Below are positions 1 through 6,031 of a stretch of 18,877 nt of DNA, one piece after another. This stretch comes from Nitrososphaerales archaeon TH526. Its GTDB lineage: Archaea; Thermoproteota; Nitrososphaeria; Nitrososphaerales; Nitrososphaeraceae. A program made the translations under genes and the position numbers. Position 1 is the first letter of the stretch, and each line of letters begins with the position of its first letter. The notes beneath the pieces were generated by a model. The model searched no databases, was not told the origin of the DNA, and saw only the letters and a list, made by a program, of their open reading frames with translations. Location: the NCBI GenBank assembly GCA_014523665.1, contig JAATVR010000182.1:1-18877 (forward strand), given 5' to 3'.

Positions 1-2
1 AG

Positions 3-803
3 ATGCCCAAGGGTTCCAAACGAGGCGGTAGGGTTCGTGACAAGTGGAAGGATAAGCAGTGGATTATGGTTAATGCACCTGCTGCTTTAGGTGGAAGTGT
101 AATAAATTATGTGCCTGTCAGTGATATTAATAGTGCTCGCGGGCGAGTGATTGAAAATACGATGTATGATATCTTAAAGCAGGACCCTATACAGCATCAG
201 ACTAAGGTATTCGTACAGATAGTAAATATCGTTAACGGTACTGCATCAACAATTTTCAAAGGGCACGAATACGCCAAAGAGTTTCTCAGAAGCCTAATGA
301 GGAGGGGAAGTTCGATGGTAAGTTACGTGGATGAATACAAAACCGTGGACGGATACGTTTTCCGGGTATCTCTTGTCGCGTTTAGTCAGAGGCGAATAAA
401 TACCGAAAAGAAACATCAGATAAGAGTCCTTTGTCGTCAATTCTTGCGAGAGCGGCTACCTAAACTTACTGTTGATGAATTCATAAAGGAAGTCCCCCTA
501 GGAAATTTAAACAATGACCTATTGGAAGTTGCGAAGAAATTGACTCCGCTTAGGCATATAGGCATCAAGAAAACTAAATTAATATCGTCTCCCACGACTG
601 TCGAATCACCAACCACAGAGGAAGCACCAGTAGAATCACCAACCACAGAGGAAGCACCAGTAGAATCACCAACCACAGAGGAAGTACCAGTAGAATCACC
701 AACCACAGAGGAAGCACCAGTAGAATCACCAACCACAGAGGAAGCACCAGTAGAATCACCAACCACAGAGGAAGTACCAGTAGGACAGAGGAAGTACCAG
801 TAG
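3..803 (+). CDS. rps3ae: 30S ribosomal protein eS1 (S3Ae) with repetitive acidic C-terminal tail
   Basis: Component of the archaeal small ribosomal subunit. Residues 1-200 match the eS1/S3Ae family: a basic start with DKWKDKQW, then VNAPAALGG, IFKGHEYAKEFLRSLMRRGSSMV (read as two adjoining blocks), and the late LTPLRHIGIKKTKL block. The usual archaeal protein ends near there. Here about 65 residues follow, built from a ten-residue unit (VESPTTEEAP or VESPTTEEVP) repeated six times, rich in Pro, Thr and Glu. The last residues, VGQRKYQ, come from a frameshifted partial repeat. The ATG is only two bases from the window edge, so an upstream start cannot be excluded, although MPKGS suits the family. 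It heads a co-directional block with an RNA-binding protein and two RNase P subunits. The ribosomal identity is secure; the role of the tail is unknown. Confidence 0.93.
   Translation: MPKGSKRGGRVRDKWKDKQWIMVNAPAALGGSVINYVPVSDINSARGRVIENTMYDILKQDPIQHQTKVFVQIVNIVNGTASTIFKGHEYAKEFLRSLMRRGSSMVSYVDEYKTVDGYVFRVSLVAFSQRRINTEKKHQIRVLCRQFLRERLPKLTVDEFIKEVPLGNLNNDLLEVAKKLTPLRHIGIKKTKLISSPTTVESPTTEEAPVESPTTEEAPVESPTTEEVPVESPTTEEAPVESPTTEEAPVESPTTEEVPVGQRKYQ
601..800 (+). repeat. 30-base tandem repeat, six full copies plus a 20-base partial copy
   Basis: Six head-to-tail 30-base units begin at 601, 631, 661, 691, 721 and 751. They differ only at the second base of the first unit and at one codon, GCA or GTA (Ala or Val). 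The Ala/Val order A-A-V-A-A-V shows a 90-base higher-order duplication. A seventh unit (781-800) is cut to 20 bases. Bases 589-600 look like a worn earlier copy, because they encode SPTT followed by VE. The repeat lies wholly inside the eS1 reading frame, and 30 is a multiple of three, so whole-unit gain or loss would keep the frame. Confidence 0.97.
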
Positions 804-913
804 GATCATCCTCACAAAATTAGAGGAAATTTGCATATTTTGGTAATGGTTAGAATTCGAGTTTCTATGTGATTCTTGTACCACCACCATATGATCCGCA
901 GACTGCTATCTAG

Positions 914-1366
914 ATGCAAAATCAAAAATTAAAATCATTTGAGATAGTTGCCTTAGAAATCAGCTTTTTAATCCACGCAACCGAGGATAGAGAGCGAGTA
1001 CTCAATTTGGTATCATCTTTTATGAATGCTGACAAGGAGGGATTTGAGGTTGAGAAGCTCCTCGGTCATTGGCGGAATCAAATTGATATGGTTAAGGGTA
1101 AGCTAGAGGGAGAACTCGCCAGGAATGTAGCAACTAACATTCTCAGCTCACTTGAACCCTATGATCGGAAGAAAATGCTCTTTTCATTGGGCACGTACAT
1201 TGATGATAAAGGAATTCTGCATTTACGTCTGGACAAGCAAAAGATTTGCGAGCGCAAAATTGAGCTATCAGACGTCGATTCCATTAAAATAAAATTCAAA
1301 CCGAAGCTATTTTTTAGTAGGATTAAGCAAGATTACATCCAAGAATATAGGAGGCTTTTAGATTAG
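914..1366 (+). CDS. COG1325-type RNA-binding domain protein (predicted exosome-associated)
   Basis: A 150-residue protein resembling the archaeal COG1325 / PF01877 family of small RNA-binding proteins, which tend to sit in the RNase P and exosome gene neighbourhood. What can be seen is an N-terminal IVALEISFLIHATEDRERVL strand-helix pattern, a central GHWRNQI segment, and a later FSLGTYIDDKGILHLRLDKQ stretch typical of the family's second half. No membrane segment or signal peptide. The start is ATG after a 110-base gap from eS1. The stop lies 17 bases before the first usable start of rnp3, with which it is probably co-transcribed. The family call rests on pattern and context together; the biochemical role is not established from sequence. 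Confidence 0.75.
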   Translation: MQNQKLKSFEIVALEISFLIHATEDRERVLNLVSSFMNADKEGFEVEKLLGHWRNQIDMVKGKLEGELARNVATNILSSLEPYDRKKMLFSLGTYIDDKGILHLRLDKQKICERKIELSDVDSIKIKFKPKLFFSRIKQDYIQEYRRLLD

Positions 1367-1383
1367 AACGATTAGATCTCCAC

Positions 1384-1941
1384 GTGCGGATGGGCGATAT
1401 TCAGCCCGCTTTAAGGTTTAAGGATCTGCTCGGGTTGAAGACGATAGGTATTGAATATAATACTGGTAGTAGAGACAGTGCTGATGGAGAGACCGGTGTC
1501 ATATGTCTTTTGAAGAGGAAACCTTTAACCTCTACCAAATTTCCTTATCTGGTTGTTTCTGACAATTACGACGACTTGGTCTCTAAAGACGTGGATCTTG
1601 TGGAGATAACGGCAATTGATCAGCGGTTTTATGAAAGACTAAGGAATACTCCAACAAAGAAATTAGGCATTGAGATTGCTGTTCGCAAATTACGTTCAGC
1701 TGACGGTCAAAAACTTGCAAAAAATATATCCCTTATTAAATCAATTCACAATTTCACCGAGAGGTACGGTAACCAGTTAGTTCTAACCAGTGGCGCTTCA
1801 TCGATCTTCGAAATGGTATCGGGAAGATGCTTTGACGCTCTGCTTGAATTGTGTGATGTTAAACCTAAGACATATTGGGATAGTTTGAATAATTGGTTAG
1901 AACATAAGATCAGTATGAGATGTTATACCTGTGACACTTAA
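1384..1941 (+). CDS. rnp3: RNase P protein component 3 (p30/Rpp30 family)
   Basis: Protein subunit of archaeal RNase P, which removes 5' leaders from pre-tRNAs. The p30 family folds as a TIM-like barrel. Visible family features are LKTIGIEYNT, a VDLVEI strand, the GIEIAVRKLRS region, and the late LVLTSGASSIFEMVSGR segment that matches the family's Ser-Gly/Ala-rich strand. The next gene is Pop5 (rnp2), its usual RNase P partner, and the two overlap by 11 bases, so translation is probably coupled. The first available start is GTG at 1384, with ATG at 1390. The frame is open back to a TAG at 1348, and the codons just before GTG encode LDLH, so the expected first strand appears to lie upstream of any normal start codon (see findings). 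Confidence 0.85.
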   Translation: MRMGDIQPALRFKDLLGLKTIGIEYNTGSRDSADGETGVICLLKRKPLTSTKFPYLVVSDNYDDLVSKDVDLVEITAIDQRFYERLRNTPTKKLGIEIAVRKLRSADGQKLAKNISLIKSIHNFTERYGNQLVLTSGASSIFEMVSGRCFDALLELCDVKPKTYWDSLNNWLEHKISMRCYTCDT

Positions 1942-2293
1942 GAGAAGAAACAAACGCCGATACCTCGTAGTATTGTGCCGTTCCTCTCCCGAGGAGCTAT
2001 TATCAATCACAAGAGATAGGGTGATAAGCATGTACGGTCACGTCATCACTCAAAAAGCCTTTCTAAAATTAATAGACAAGATTGGACCAGACTTACATGT
2101 GATCCGATGTAGGTCAGAGTATTTAGAAGAGGTTCTGTGTGCGCTAGCGCTAACCGATACCGGGCATTCAGCGGTGGTATTGGATATATCTGGGACATTA
2201 AGGAGCCTCAGGGATCGTGCCATGGTTAAAATGAATGTCCTTGAGACTGTTCTAGGTGGCGGGATTGCTCCAGATCGTACACTCAGGGGTTAA
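1931..2293 (+). CDS. rnp2: RNase P protein component 2 (Pop5 family)
   Basis: Small RNase P subunit, known in other archaea to pair with the p30 protein in the catalytic complex. The 120-residue sequence has the basic N-terminus LKRRNKRRYLVV, a central MYGHVITQKAFLKLID segment, the LHVIRCRSEYLEEVLCAL strand-helix, and the hallmark VVLDISGTLRSLRDR near the C-terminus (the family's SGT-hydrophobic-R segment). The length is normal. The start is GTG inside the 3' end of rnp3 (11-base overlap). In many archaea proteasome and exosome genes follow; here the block ends and a minus-strand tRNA follows. A 5-bp hairpin starts right after the stop codon. Confidence 0.87.
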   Translation: MTLKRRNKRRYLVVLCRSSPEELLSITRDRVISMYGHVITQKAFLKLIDKIGPDLHVIRCRSEYLEEVLCALALTDTGHSAVVLDISGTLRSLRDRAMVKMNVLETVLGGGIAPDRTLRG

Positions 2294-2309
2294 AGCTCGA
2301 TTTTGAGCT
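2294..2309 (+). terminator. Short hairpin just after the rnp2 stop codon
   Basis: AGCTC (2294-2298) and GAGCT (2305-2309) form a perfect 5-bp stem around a GATTTT loop, directly after TAA. It may shape the 3' end of the RNase P operon transcript. It is short, and no long T-tract follows, so the terminator label is tentative. Confidence 0.3.
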
Positions 2310-2406
2310 AGTCCAATTTCGATCAAAGTACATCCCAATTTCTAAATGAGTATCATGGACCTTCAGACTATCCCTAAGATTTGGAACTGTATCCCGCGGG
2401 CAGGAT

Positions 2407-2436
2407 TTGCTCCAAAATGCGATTAAGCATTATTGA
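2407..2436 (-). other. Non-canonical T-loop intron (58/59) of tRNA-Tyr, 30 bases
   Basis: The T-stem halves GCAGG and CCTGC are separated by 37 bases instead of 7. Removing 30 leaves CTCAAAT. A bulge-helix-bulge supports these limits: a central Watson-Crick helix GCUC/GAGC, a 5' bulge AAU (AA^U), a 3' bulge AAA (AA^A), and an inner helix CAA/UUG then AAUGC/GCAUU around a UUAAUC loop, with one bulged U. Four junction choices give the same product because CAA occurs at both ends; the BHB picks this one. Confidence 0.85.
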
Positions 2437-2457
2437 TTGAGCCTGCGACTCTTCGGT

Positions 2458-2519
2458 TACTGCTAATATGTTAGCCCGATAGGCTGCTTCACGCGGTCAG
2501 CACCAACATTTGCCGACAT
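2458..2519 (-). other. Canonical anticodon-loop intron (37/38) of tRNA-Tyr, 62 bases
   Basis: The bulge-helix-bulge can be drawn directly. The outer helix is the anticodon stem; the central 4-bp helix is CUGU (positions 32-35) with GCAG near the intron 3' end. The 5' bulge is AGA, cut AG^A, and the 3' bulge is UAA, cut UA^A. This places the splice exactly between positions 37 and 38, the usual archaeal site. Confidence 0.9.
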
Positions 2520-2580
2520 CTACAGCCGAAAGCTCTACCAGGCTGAGCTACCGCGGGATGATCCGATCGTGAAGCTCATG

Positions 2581-2590
2581 ATATATAATT
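2581..2590 (-). promoter_or_regulatory. TATA box for tRNA-Tyr
   Basis: On the minus strand AATTATATAT is centred about 28 bases before the mature tRNA 5' end, the expected archaeal box A distance. Confidence 0.7.
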
Positions 2591-2643
2591 GTGATGCCGC
2601 TTTGTTCTGCCATCCGTCCTTCGCAACTACAACGAATGTCTGT

Positions 2644-2659
2644 GGTTCGGCCGGGGACC
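2644..2659 (-). other. GC-rich hairpin downstream of hemB
   Basis: GGTTC (2644-2648) and GGACC (2655-2659) can form a 5-bp stem with one G-U pair around GGCCGG. It lies about 23 bases after the hemB stop in the gap before the tRNA promoter and stands out as GC-rich in AT-rich DNA. It could be a transcript-end structure for hemB. No T-run follows. Confidence 0.3.
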
Positions 2660-2681
2660 CGATTCAGATTAAGACATGATT

Positions 2682-3629
2682 TTAAGAAAGCTGTTTGGTG
2701 ACTTGTCTAAGAAAATCCATCGTAGCATATGTAATCACCCTATCTGATCCCGCTCGCCTGACTGAGATCAACGATTCAATCAACTTGTCAAATCTGCCTG
2801 GGTTGTTCCCTCCTATTCTCTCCCCCTTCCGAAGCATTAAATATTCTCCGGAAACCAATTGAACCACCAAAGGCACGTCGATCATTTTCTTGACTTCGTA
2901 CACTAAATCCAAATACCATAAAGTTGGTTTGATCATCACCATGTTAGCGCCTTCGCTGATATCCTGTTCAATTTCTCGGATGGCTTCCCTTCTGTTAGAA
3001 TATGGCAATTGATACGCTGATTTGCCAAATGCCAGATCGTGAGATTTACTACTAGAGAAAGCAACAGACCTGAACGGACCATACAACGAGGACGCGTGTT
3101 TTGCAGAGTAGGACATTATTTTCACAGCTCCAAAACCACAAGAATCAAGAGCCTGCCTAATCGATTCTACCTGCCCGTCCATCATAGAAGATGGTGCAAC
3201 GAAGTCTGCTCCACTCCTAGCATGACTAATCGCTATTTCTTGAAGCAGATCGAGTGATCTGAAATTATCGATTCTACCATAATTGTTATCAGATATTCCG
3301 CAATGTCCCGAAAAATTGTATTGACATACGCAGACATCAGTAATGACATTTACACTCGACCCAAAGTCTCGTTTTATCTCTTTAGCAGCAATTTGGACTG
3401 CTCCTGAATTGTCTGCTGCCGAGGTTCCACATTCATCCCTTCTATAGGGCAGTCCGAATAGAAGGACATCGGTAATTCCAATATTGACCAAATCAGTAAC
3501 AGGCAAACAGATTTCGTCATCTGAGGAAGTTAGAATCGGACCACTTTTTTGAATGTCGAAAACAAGATGTTTCATGCTCCCCGGATATACTAATATAGGA
3601 ATGATTAGGTCTGAGACCGTTATGGACAC
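2682..3629 (-). CDS. hemB: Porphobilinogen synthase (delta-aminolevulinate dehydratase)
   Basis: Joins two 5-aminolevulinate molecules to porphobilinogen, the first shared pyrrole of heme, siroheme and cobalamin synthesis, in the cytoplasm. The family motifs are clear: LFGLPYRRDECGTSA (58-72), the metal-binding segment DVCVCQYNFSGHCG with Cys100, Cys102 and Cys110, the active-site loop APSSMMDGQV, Schiff-base lysines Lys177 (SYSAK) and Lys234 (MIKP), and VSGEY (259-263). The three cysteines suggest a zinc enzyme. The N-terminus is short and lacks the usual SMPG-x-x-R element; QKSGPILTS occupies that place. The length of 315 is close to family norm. Start is GTG, 30 bases downstream of a TATA centre. 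It stands alone, away from other heme genes, and is divergent from the glycosyltransferase gene. Confidence 0.93.
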   Translation of the reverse strand: MSITVSDLIIPILVYPGSMKHLVFDIQKSGPILTSSDDEICLPVTDLVNIGITDVLLFGLPYRRDECGTSAADNSGAVQIAAKEIKRDFGSSVNVITDVCVCQYNFSGHCGISDNNYGRIDNFRSLDLLQEIAISHARSGADFVAPSSMMDGQVESIRQALDSCGFGAVKIMSYSAKHASSLYGPFRSVAFSSSKSHDLAFGKSAYQLPYSNRREAIREIEQDISEGANMVMIKPTLWYLDLVYEVKKMIDVPLVVQLVSGEYLMLRKGERIGGNNPGRFDKLIESLISVRRAGSDRVITYATMDFLRQVTKQLS

Positions 3630-3654
3630 TTAGCTAAAGAATTTCATCCTTCTT

Positions 3655-3664
3655 CTATAATATC
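3655..3664 (-). promoter_or_regulatory. TATA box for hemB
   Basis: GATATTATAG on the minus strand is centred about 30 bases before the GTG start, predicting an almost leaderless mRNA and supporting that start. Confidence 0.55.
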
Positions 3665-3723
3665 ATATCATTCCGAGCCCTATATTGTGCGAAAGTCATT
3701 ATAATAATGCTAAACAAAAAAAG

Positions 3724-3732
3724 GTATAAAAA
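3724..3732 (+). promoter_or_regulatory. Candidate TATA box (distal) for the glycosyltransferase gene
   Basis: GTATAAAAA follows a purine-rich stretch that could be a BRE. Transcription would start near 3753, giving an approximately 88-base leader. A second candidate, TTAAATATG at 3801-3809, would start transcripts near 3829, just before the ATG at 3842. Both exclude the TTG at 3740 as the start. Confidence 0.45.
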
Positions 3733-3841
3733 GTGAATATTGGAGTCAGAATCAGCTTGGTTATCTCGTCTGAACGCTTATCGCATCTGCGTGCAAAATG
3801 TTAAATATGCAAGACTTCATTGCCCCCCTCGAGGGGAAATC

Positions 3842-4735
3842 ATGCTTAGACTTACGATAGGAATACCATCTTACAATGAAGGAGCAAAAATCATACCGCT
3901 GATTAATGCAGTGTATGAAAGTACCCTCAGCAACGAAGGGGCTCAGATTTCTGAAATTATAATTTGTGATCATTCTTCTGATTCGACACCTGAGATCCTA
4001 AAGTCATTTATGTCTCAACGCCCATATCTGACGATACGTCTAGTGCATCGTGATGAAAGAGGAGGAGCCGCATCAGCCTGGAATGAAATTTTCTCATTAG
4101 CCTCTGGTGACATCATAGTGTTATTTGACGCCGATGTTTCGCCGCTTAAAGATTGCATAAGTGAACTTGTCTCATGCATGGACAACAACAAGATAGGATT
4201 GTGTGCATCTAATCCAATTTGCTCCAATCCAAGTTCATCGGCCGCAAGAGCGGCTTCATTCATTTCAAGTTGGCTAGAATCTATCAGACAGTGCGGAGTT
4301 TCTCAATATACTGTTATGGGAAGATCACTTTCAATACGTACTGACATAGCAAAGAAGATAACTATTCCTGAGAAAACGATCGCAATTGATTTGTATCTGC
4401 AGTGCAGAATTCTAGAAATGGGCTATCAGATCCTTTACAGAGAAAAAGCAATGGTCTATTTCACACCACCATCTACATTGAGGGACTTCGCATCCCAAGT
4501 CTTGAGGTCACGGAATGGCCACAGACAAATTTCTACTCAAGTAAAAAGGTTGGGGATTAATGCCCCACTTTGGTCAGTTCTAATGGCGGCTGTTAAGACT
4601 ACATATAGCAATCCTATTGATGCCTTTTTTATGCTCCTATGTTCATGTCTTCTCCCTTTCTATAGTTCGACACTTCCAGGAACCGATTCGTACAAATGGA
4701 CTATTGCAACTTCCACAAAAGGCCAAACCAACTAG
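3842..4735 (+). CDS. Family 2 glycosyltransferase
   Basis: Transfers a sugar from an activated nucleotide donor; acceptor unknown. The GT2 (GT-A) fold is evident: LTIGIPSYNEG (4-14), EIIICDHSSDSTPEIL (38-53) for nucleotide binding, RGGAASAWNE, and the metal-binding DAD (96-98) in IIVLFDADVSPL. A later AIDLYLQCRILEMGY segment corresponds to the acceptor/base region. The C-terminus (PIDAFFMLLCSCLLPF) is hydrophobic and may contact the membrane. There is no signal peptide. I chose ATG 3842, preceded by GAGGGG as a possible ribosome binding site, over an upstream TTG at 3740 that would lie before the predicted transcript start. It stands alone, without other envelope genes. The family call is sure; the substrate is not. 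Confidence 0.88.
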   Translation: MLRLTIGIPSYNEGAKIIPLINAVYESTLSNEGAQISEIIICDHSSDSTPEILKSFMSQRPYLTIRLVHRDERGGAASAWNEIFSLASGDIIVLFDADVSPLKDCISELVSCMDNNKIGLCASNPICSNPSSSAARAASFISSWLESIRQCGVSQYTVMGRSLSIRTDIAKKITIPEKTIAIDLYLQCRILEMGYQILYREKAMVYFTPPSTLRDFASQVLRSRNGHRQISTQVKRLGINAPLWSVLMAAVKTTYSNPIDAFFMLLCSCLLPFYSSTLPGTDSYKWTIATSTKGQTN

Positions 4736-4808
4736 ATAACAATTTTTCTTGTTCATGTTGTCTTTCCTGACCTAAAGTTCCAAAACGAAGTAACAAAACA
4801 TCGTAGCA

Positions 4809-4817
4809 TATAAATAC
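4809..4817 (+). promoter_or_regulatory. TATA box for the 4841 gene
   Basis: TATAAATAC is centred about 28 bases before TTG 4841, which would make a leaderless mRNA starting with or just before that codon. This favours TTG 4841 over the internal ATG at 4904. Confidence 0.55.
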
Positions 4818-4840
4818 TTTCTACAATTAAAAACTCTGGG

Positions 4841-5446
4841 TTGGAGCACCAGAGAGATAGTGATCAGAGTTACCTTTGTATTCCACATCATGCGAACCTT
4901 GCTATGGCGCTGGAAAAATGGAAGAGCTCCGAGAGACTAAAGAGTGTTTACTTTGTGACTGCAACGTTTACGGAAGAAACCAGACTTTATTTCCCTGGCC
5001 GAGCCAATCATTATATCTTGATACCCAATCTAGGTCATCACGACAAAGAGGAAACGACAGAAATAGTATCCACGTATGAGAGGCATGTATTCGAGTTTAA
5101 GATAACGACTACTCTCTTCGAAAGATTATGTGAGCGACTTAACTATGTCTCTATCTATTTCATGAGGTACTCATATGGACAGAAGGAGTTAATCGACTTA
5201 GCCACTTCGATCGCCAAAAGAGACAGAGTTACAAAAGCTGCACTGGCCGAAATGACGGTATCCTGTTCAATGAAACCTAAGTTCAGCTTTCCATATTCAA
5301 AAAATCTATTGATTCTTGAGGTAGACGGTGGTCGCACTCATCAGAGCGATCAACGATATTGTGAGAAGACTAGAAGAGACGCAATAAGAAAGGGAATGTC
5401 CCTCTCTAACCTGTTTAGTTTTTCCATTCTAGAAGAATTCAAGTAG
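4841..5446 (+). CDS. Unrecognised protein, 201 residues
   Basis: I do not recognise a family. The frame is long, lies in a gap of the right size, and has its own TATA box and a TTG start (ATG alternative at 4904). The protein looks soluble, with mixed alpha/beta composition. Segments that stand out are YLCIPHHANLAMALEKW, the aromatic YFVTATFTEETRLYFPGR, an HHDKEE acidic patch, and the basic Arg/Lys-rich C-terminal third around RYCEKTRRDAIRKG. Three cysteines are scattered and form no metal-binding pattern. It sits 53 bases upstream of aIF5A on the same strand, but aIF5A has its own TATA box, so a shared transcript is not required. It could be a lineage-restricted gene. Confidence 0.7.
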   Translation: MEHQRDSDQSYLCIPHHANLAMALEKWKSSERLKSVYFVTATFTEETRLYFPGRANHYILIPNLGHHDKEETTEIVSTYERHVFEFKITTTLFERLCERLNYVSIYFMRYSYGQKELIDLATSIAKRDRVTKAALAEMTVSCSMKPKFSFPYSKNLLILEVDGGRTHQSDQRYCEKTRRDAIRKGMSLSNLFSFSILEEFK

Positions 5447-5459
5447 ATTAGGTAGAAAT

Positions 5460-5470
5460 ATTAAATATAG
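5460..5470 (+). promoter_or_regulatory. TATA box for aIF5A
   Basis: ATTAAATATAG is centred about 35 bases before the TTG start of aIF5A, predicting a leader of roughly 10 bases. Confidence 0.55.
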
Positions 5471-5499
5471 CCCTCCAAGTTCCTGATACCTGATCGACA

Positions 5500-5892
5500 T
5501 TGAGCAAGCCAATGGAATTAGGTAGCCTGAAGGTGGGATCCTATATAATAATCGACAATGAACCTTGCAGAATTGTATCATATGACCATAGTAAACCTGG
5601 AAAGCACGGGTCAGCTAAGGCTCGAATCTCAGCGATCGGCGTTTTCGATGGCTCTAAACATAGTATGGTTTCTCCGGTCTCTGCTAACGTTGATGTACCA
5701 CTTATTGACAAACGGAGTGGCCAAATCATATCAATGTCTGGCCAAACGCTACAAATTATGGACCTTGAAACCTTTGAAGTATTCGAGACCGAAGCCGCTG
5801 ATGACGAAATGAAAGACAAAATTAGGCAGGGAGGCGAAGTGGAATACTGGAAAGTGCTGGAGCGAATTAAGGTAGTACGAGCGAAGGGCTAG
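5500..5892 (+). CDS. eif5a: Translation factor aIF5A
   Basis: Archaeal IF5A helps the ribosome through difficult peptide bonds such as consecutive prolines. It requires deoxyhypusine or hypusine on one lysine. The modification loop SKPGKHGSAKAR is present, with Lys35 the modified residue, in an N-terminal SH3-like domain (about 10-70), followed by an OB-fold domain (about 72-130). Length of 130 is normal. I keep TTG 5500 as the start because it yields the N-terminus MSKPMELGSLKVGSY; ATG 5512 would trim four residues. The T-rich stretch after the stop may end the transcript. The modifying enzyme gene is not in this window. Confidence 0.95.
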   Translation: MSKPMELGSLKVGSYIIIDNEPCRIVSYDHSKPGKHGSAKARISAIGVFDGSKHSMVSPVSANVDVPLIDKRSGQIISMSGQTLQIMDLETFEVFETEAADDEMKDKIRQGGEVEYWKVLERIKVVRAKG

Positions 5893-6031
5893 AACAAACT
5901 TAGAGTTATTTCTTTTATACGCTTCGCCCACTTCTCGAGGACTACTTGAAATTTGACAATCTATTATTACCAAATCAAACCTATGTAAAGTAAGAATCGA
6001 ATAAATCTGAAATCACTTCCTTCAGTTAGAA

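Larger units (their letters stand above)
2392..2557 (-). tRNA. tRNA-Tyr (GTA) with two introns
   Basis: Read on the minus strand, the 74 exon bases fold as a full cloverleaf. The acceptor is CCCGCGG/CCGCGGG with discriminator A, giving the C1-G72 pair typical of archaeal tRNA-Tyr. The D-arm is GCTC/GAGC around AGCCTGGTA. The anticodon stem is TTCGG/CCGAA with loop CTGTAGA (anticodon GTA). The variable region is GAGTC, and the T-stem is GCAGG/CCTGC with spliced T-loop CTCAAAT. No CCA is encoded. A 62-base intron sits after position 37 and a 30-base intron in the T-loop. Position 54 would be C rather than the usual T. A strong TATA element lies upstream. Confidence 0.93.

Noticed and set aside
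437..766. Long minus-strand frames across the eS1 repeat (also 574-762)
   Set aside because: A 30-base repeat keeps all six frames open together once one unit lacks stops; these frames are repeats of VVGDSTGASS or LVILLVLPLW on the antisense of a clear ribosomal gene.
601..800. CRISPR-like regular repetition
   Set aside because: Units are directly adjacent with no spacers, are in frame with eS1, and encode a peptide repeat.
3740..3841. Extended N-terminus of the glycosyltransferase from TTG 3740
   Set aside because: The extra 34 residues precede the conserved first strand, the TTG lies ahead of the predicted transcript start, and ATG 3842 has a possible ribosome binding site.
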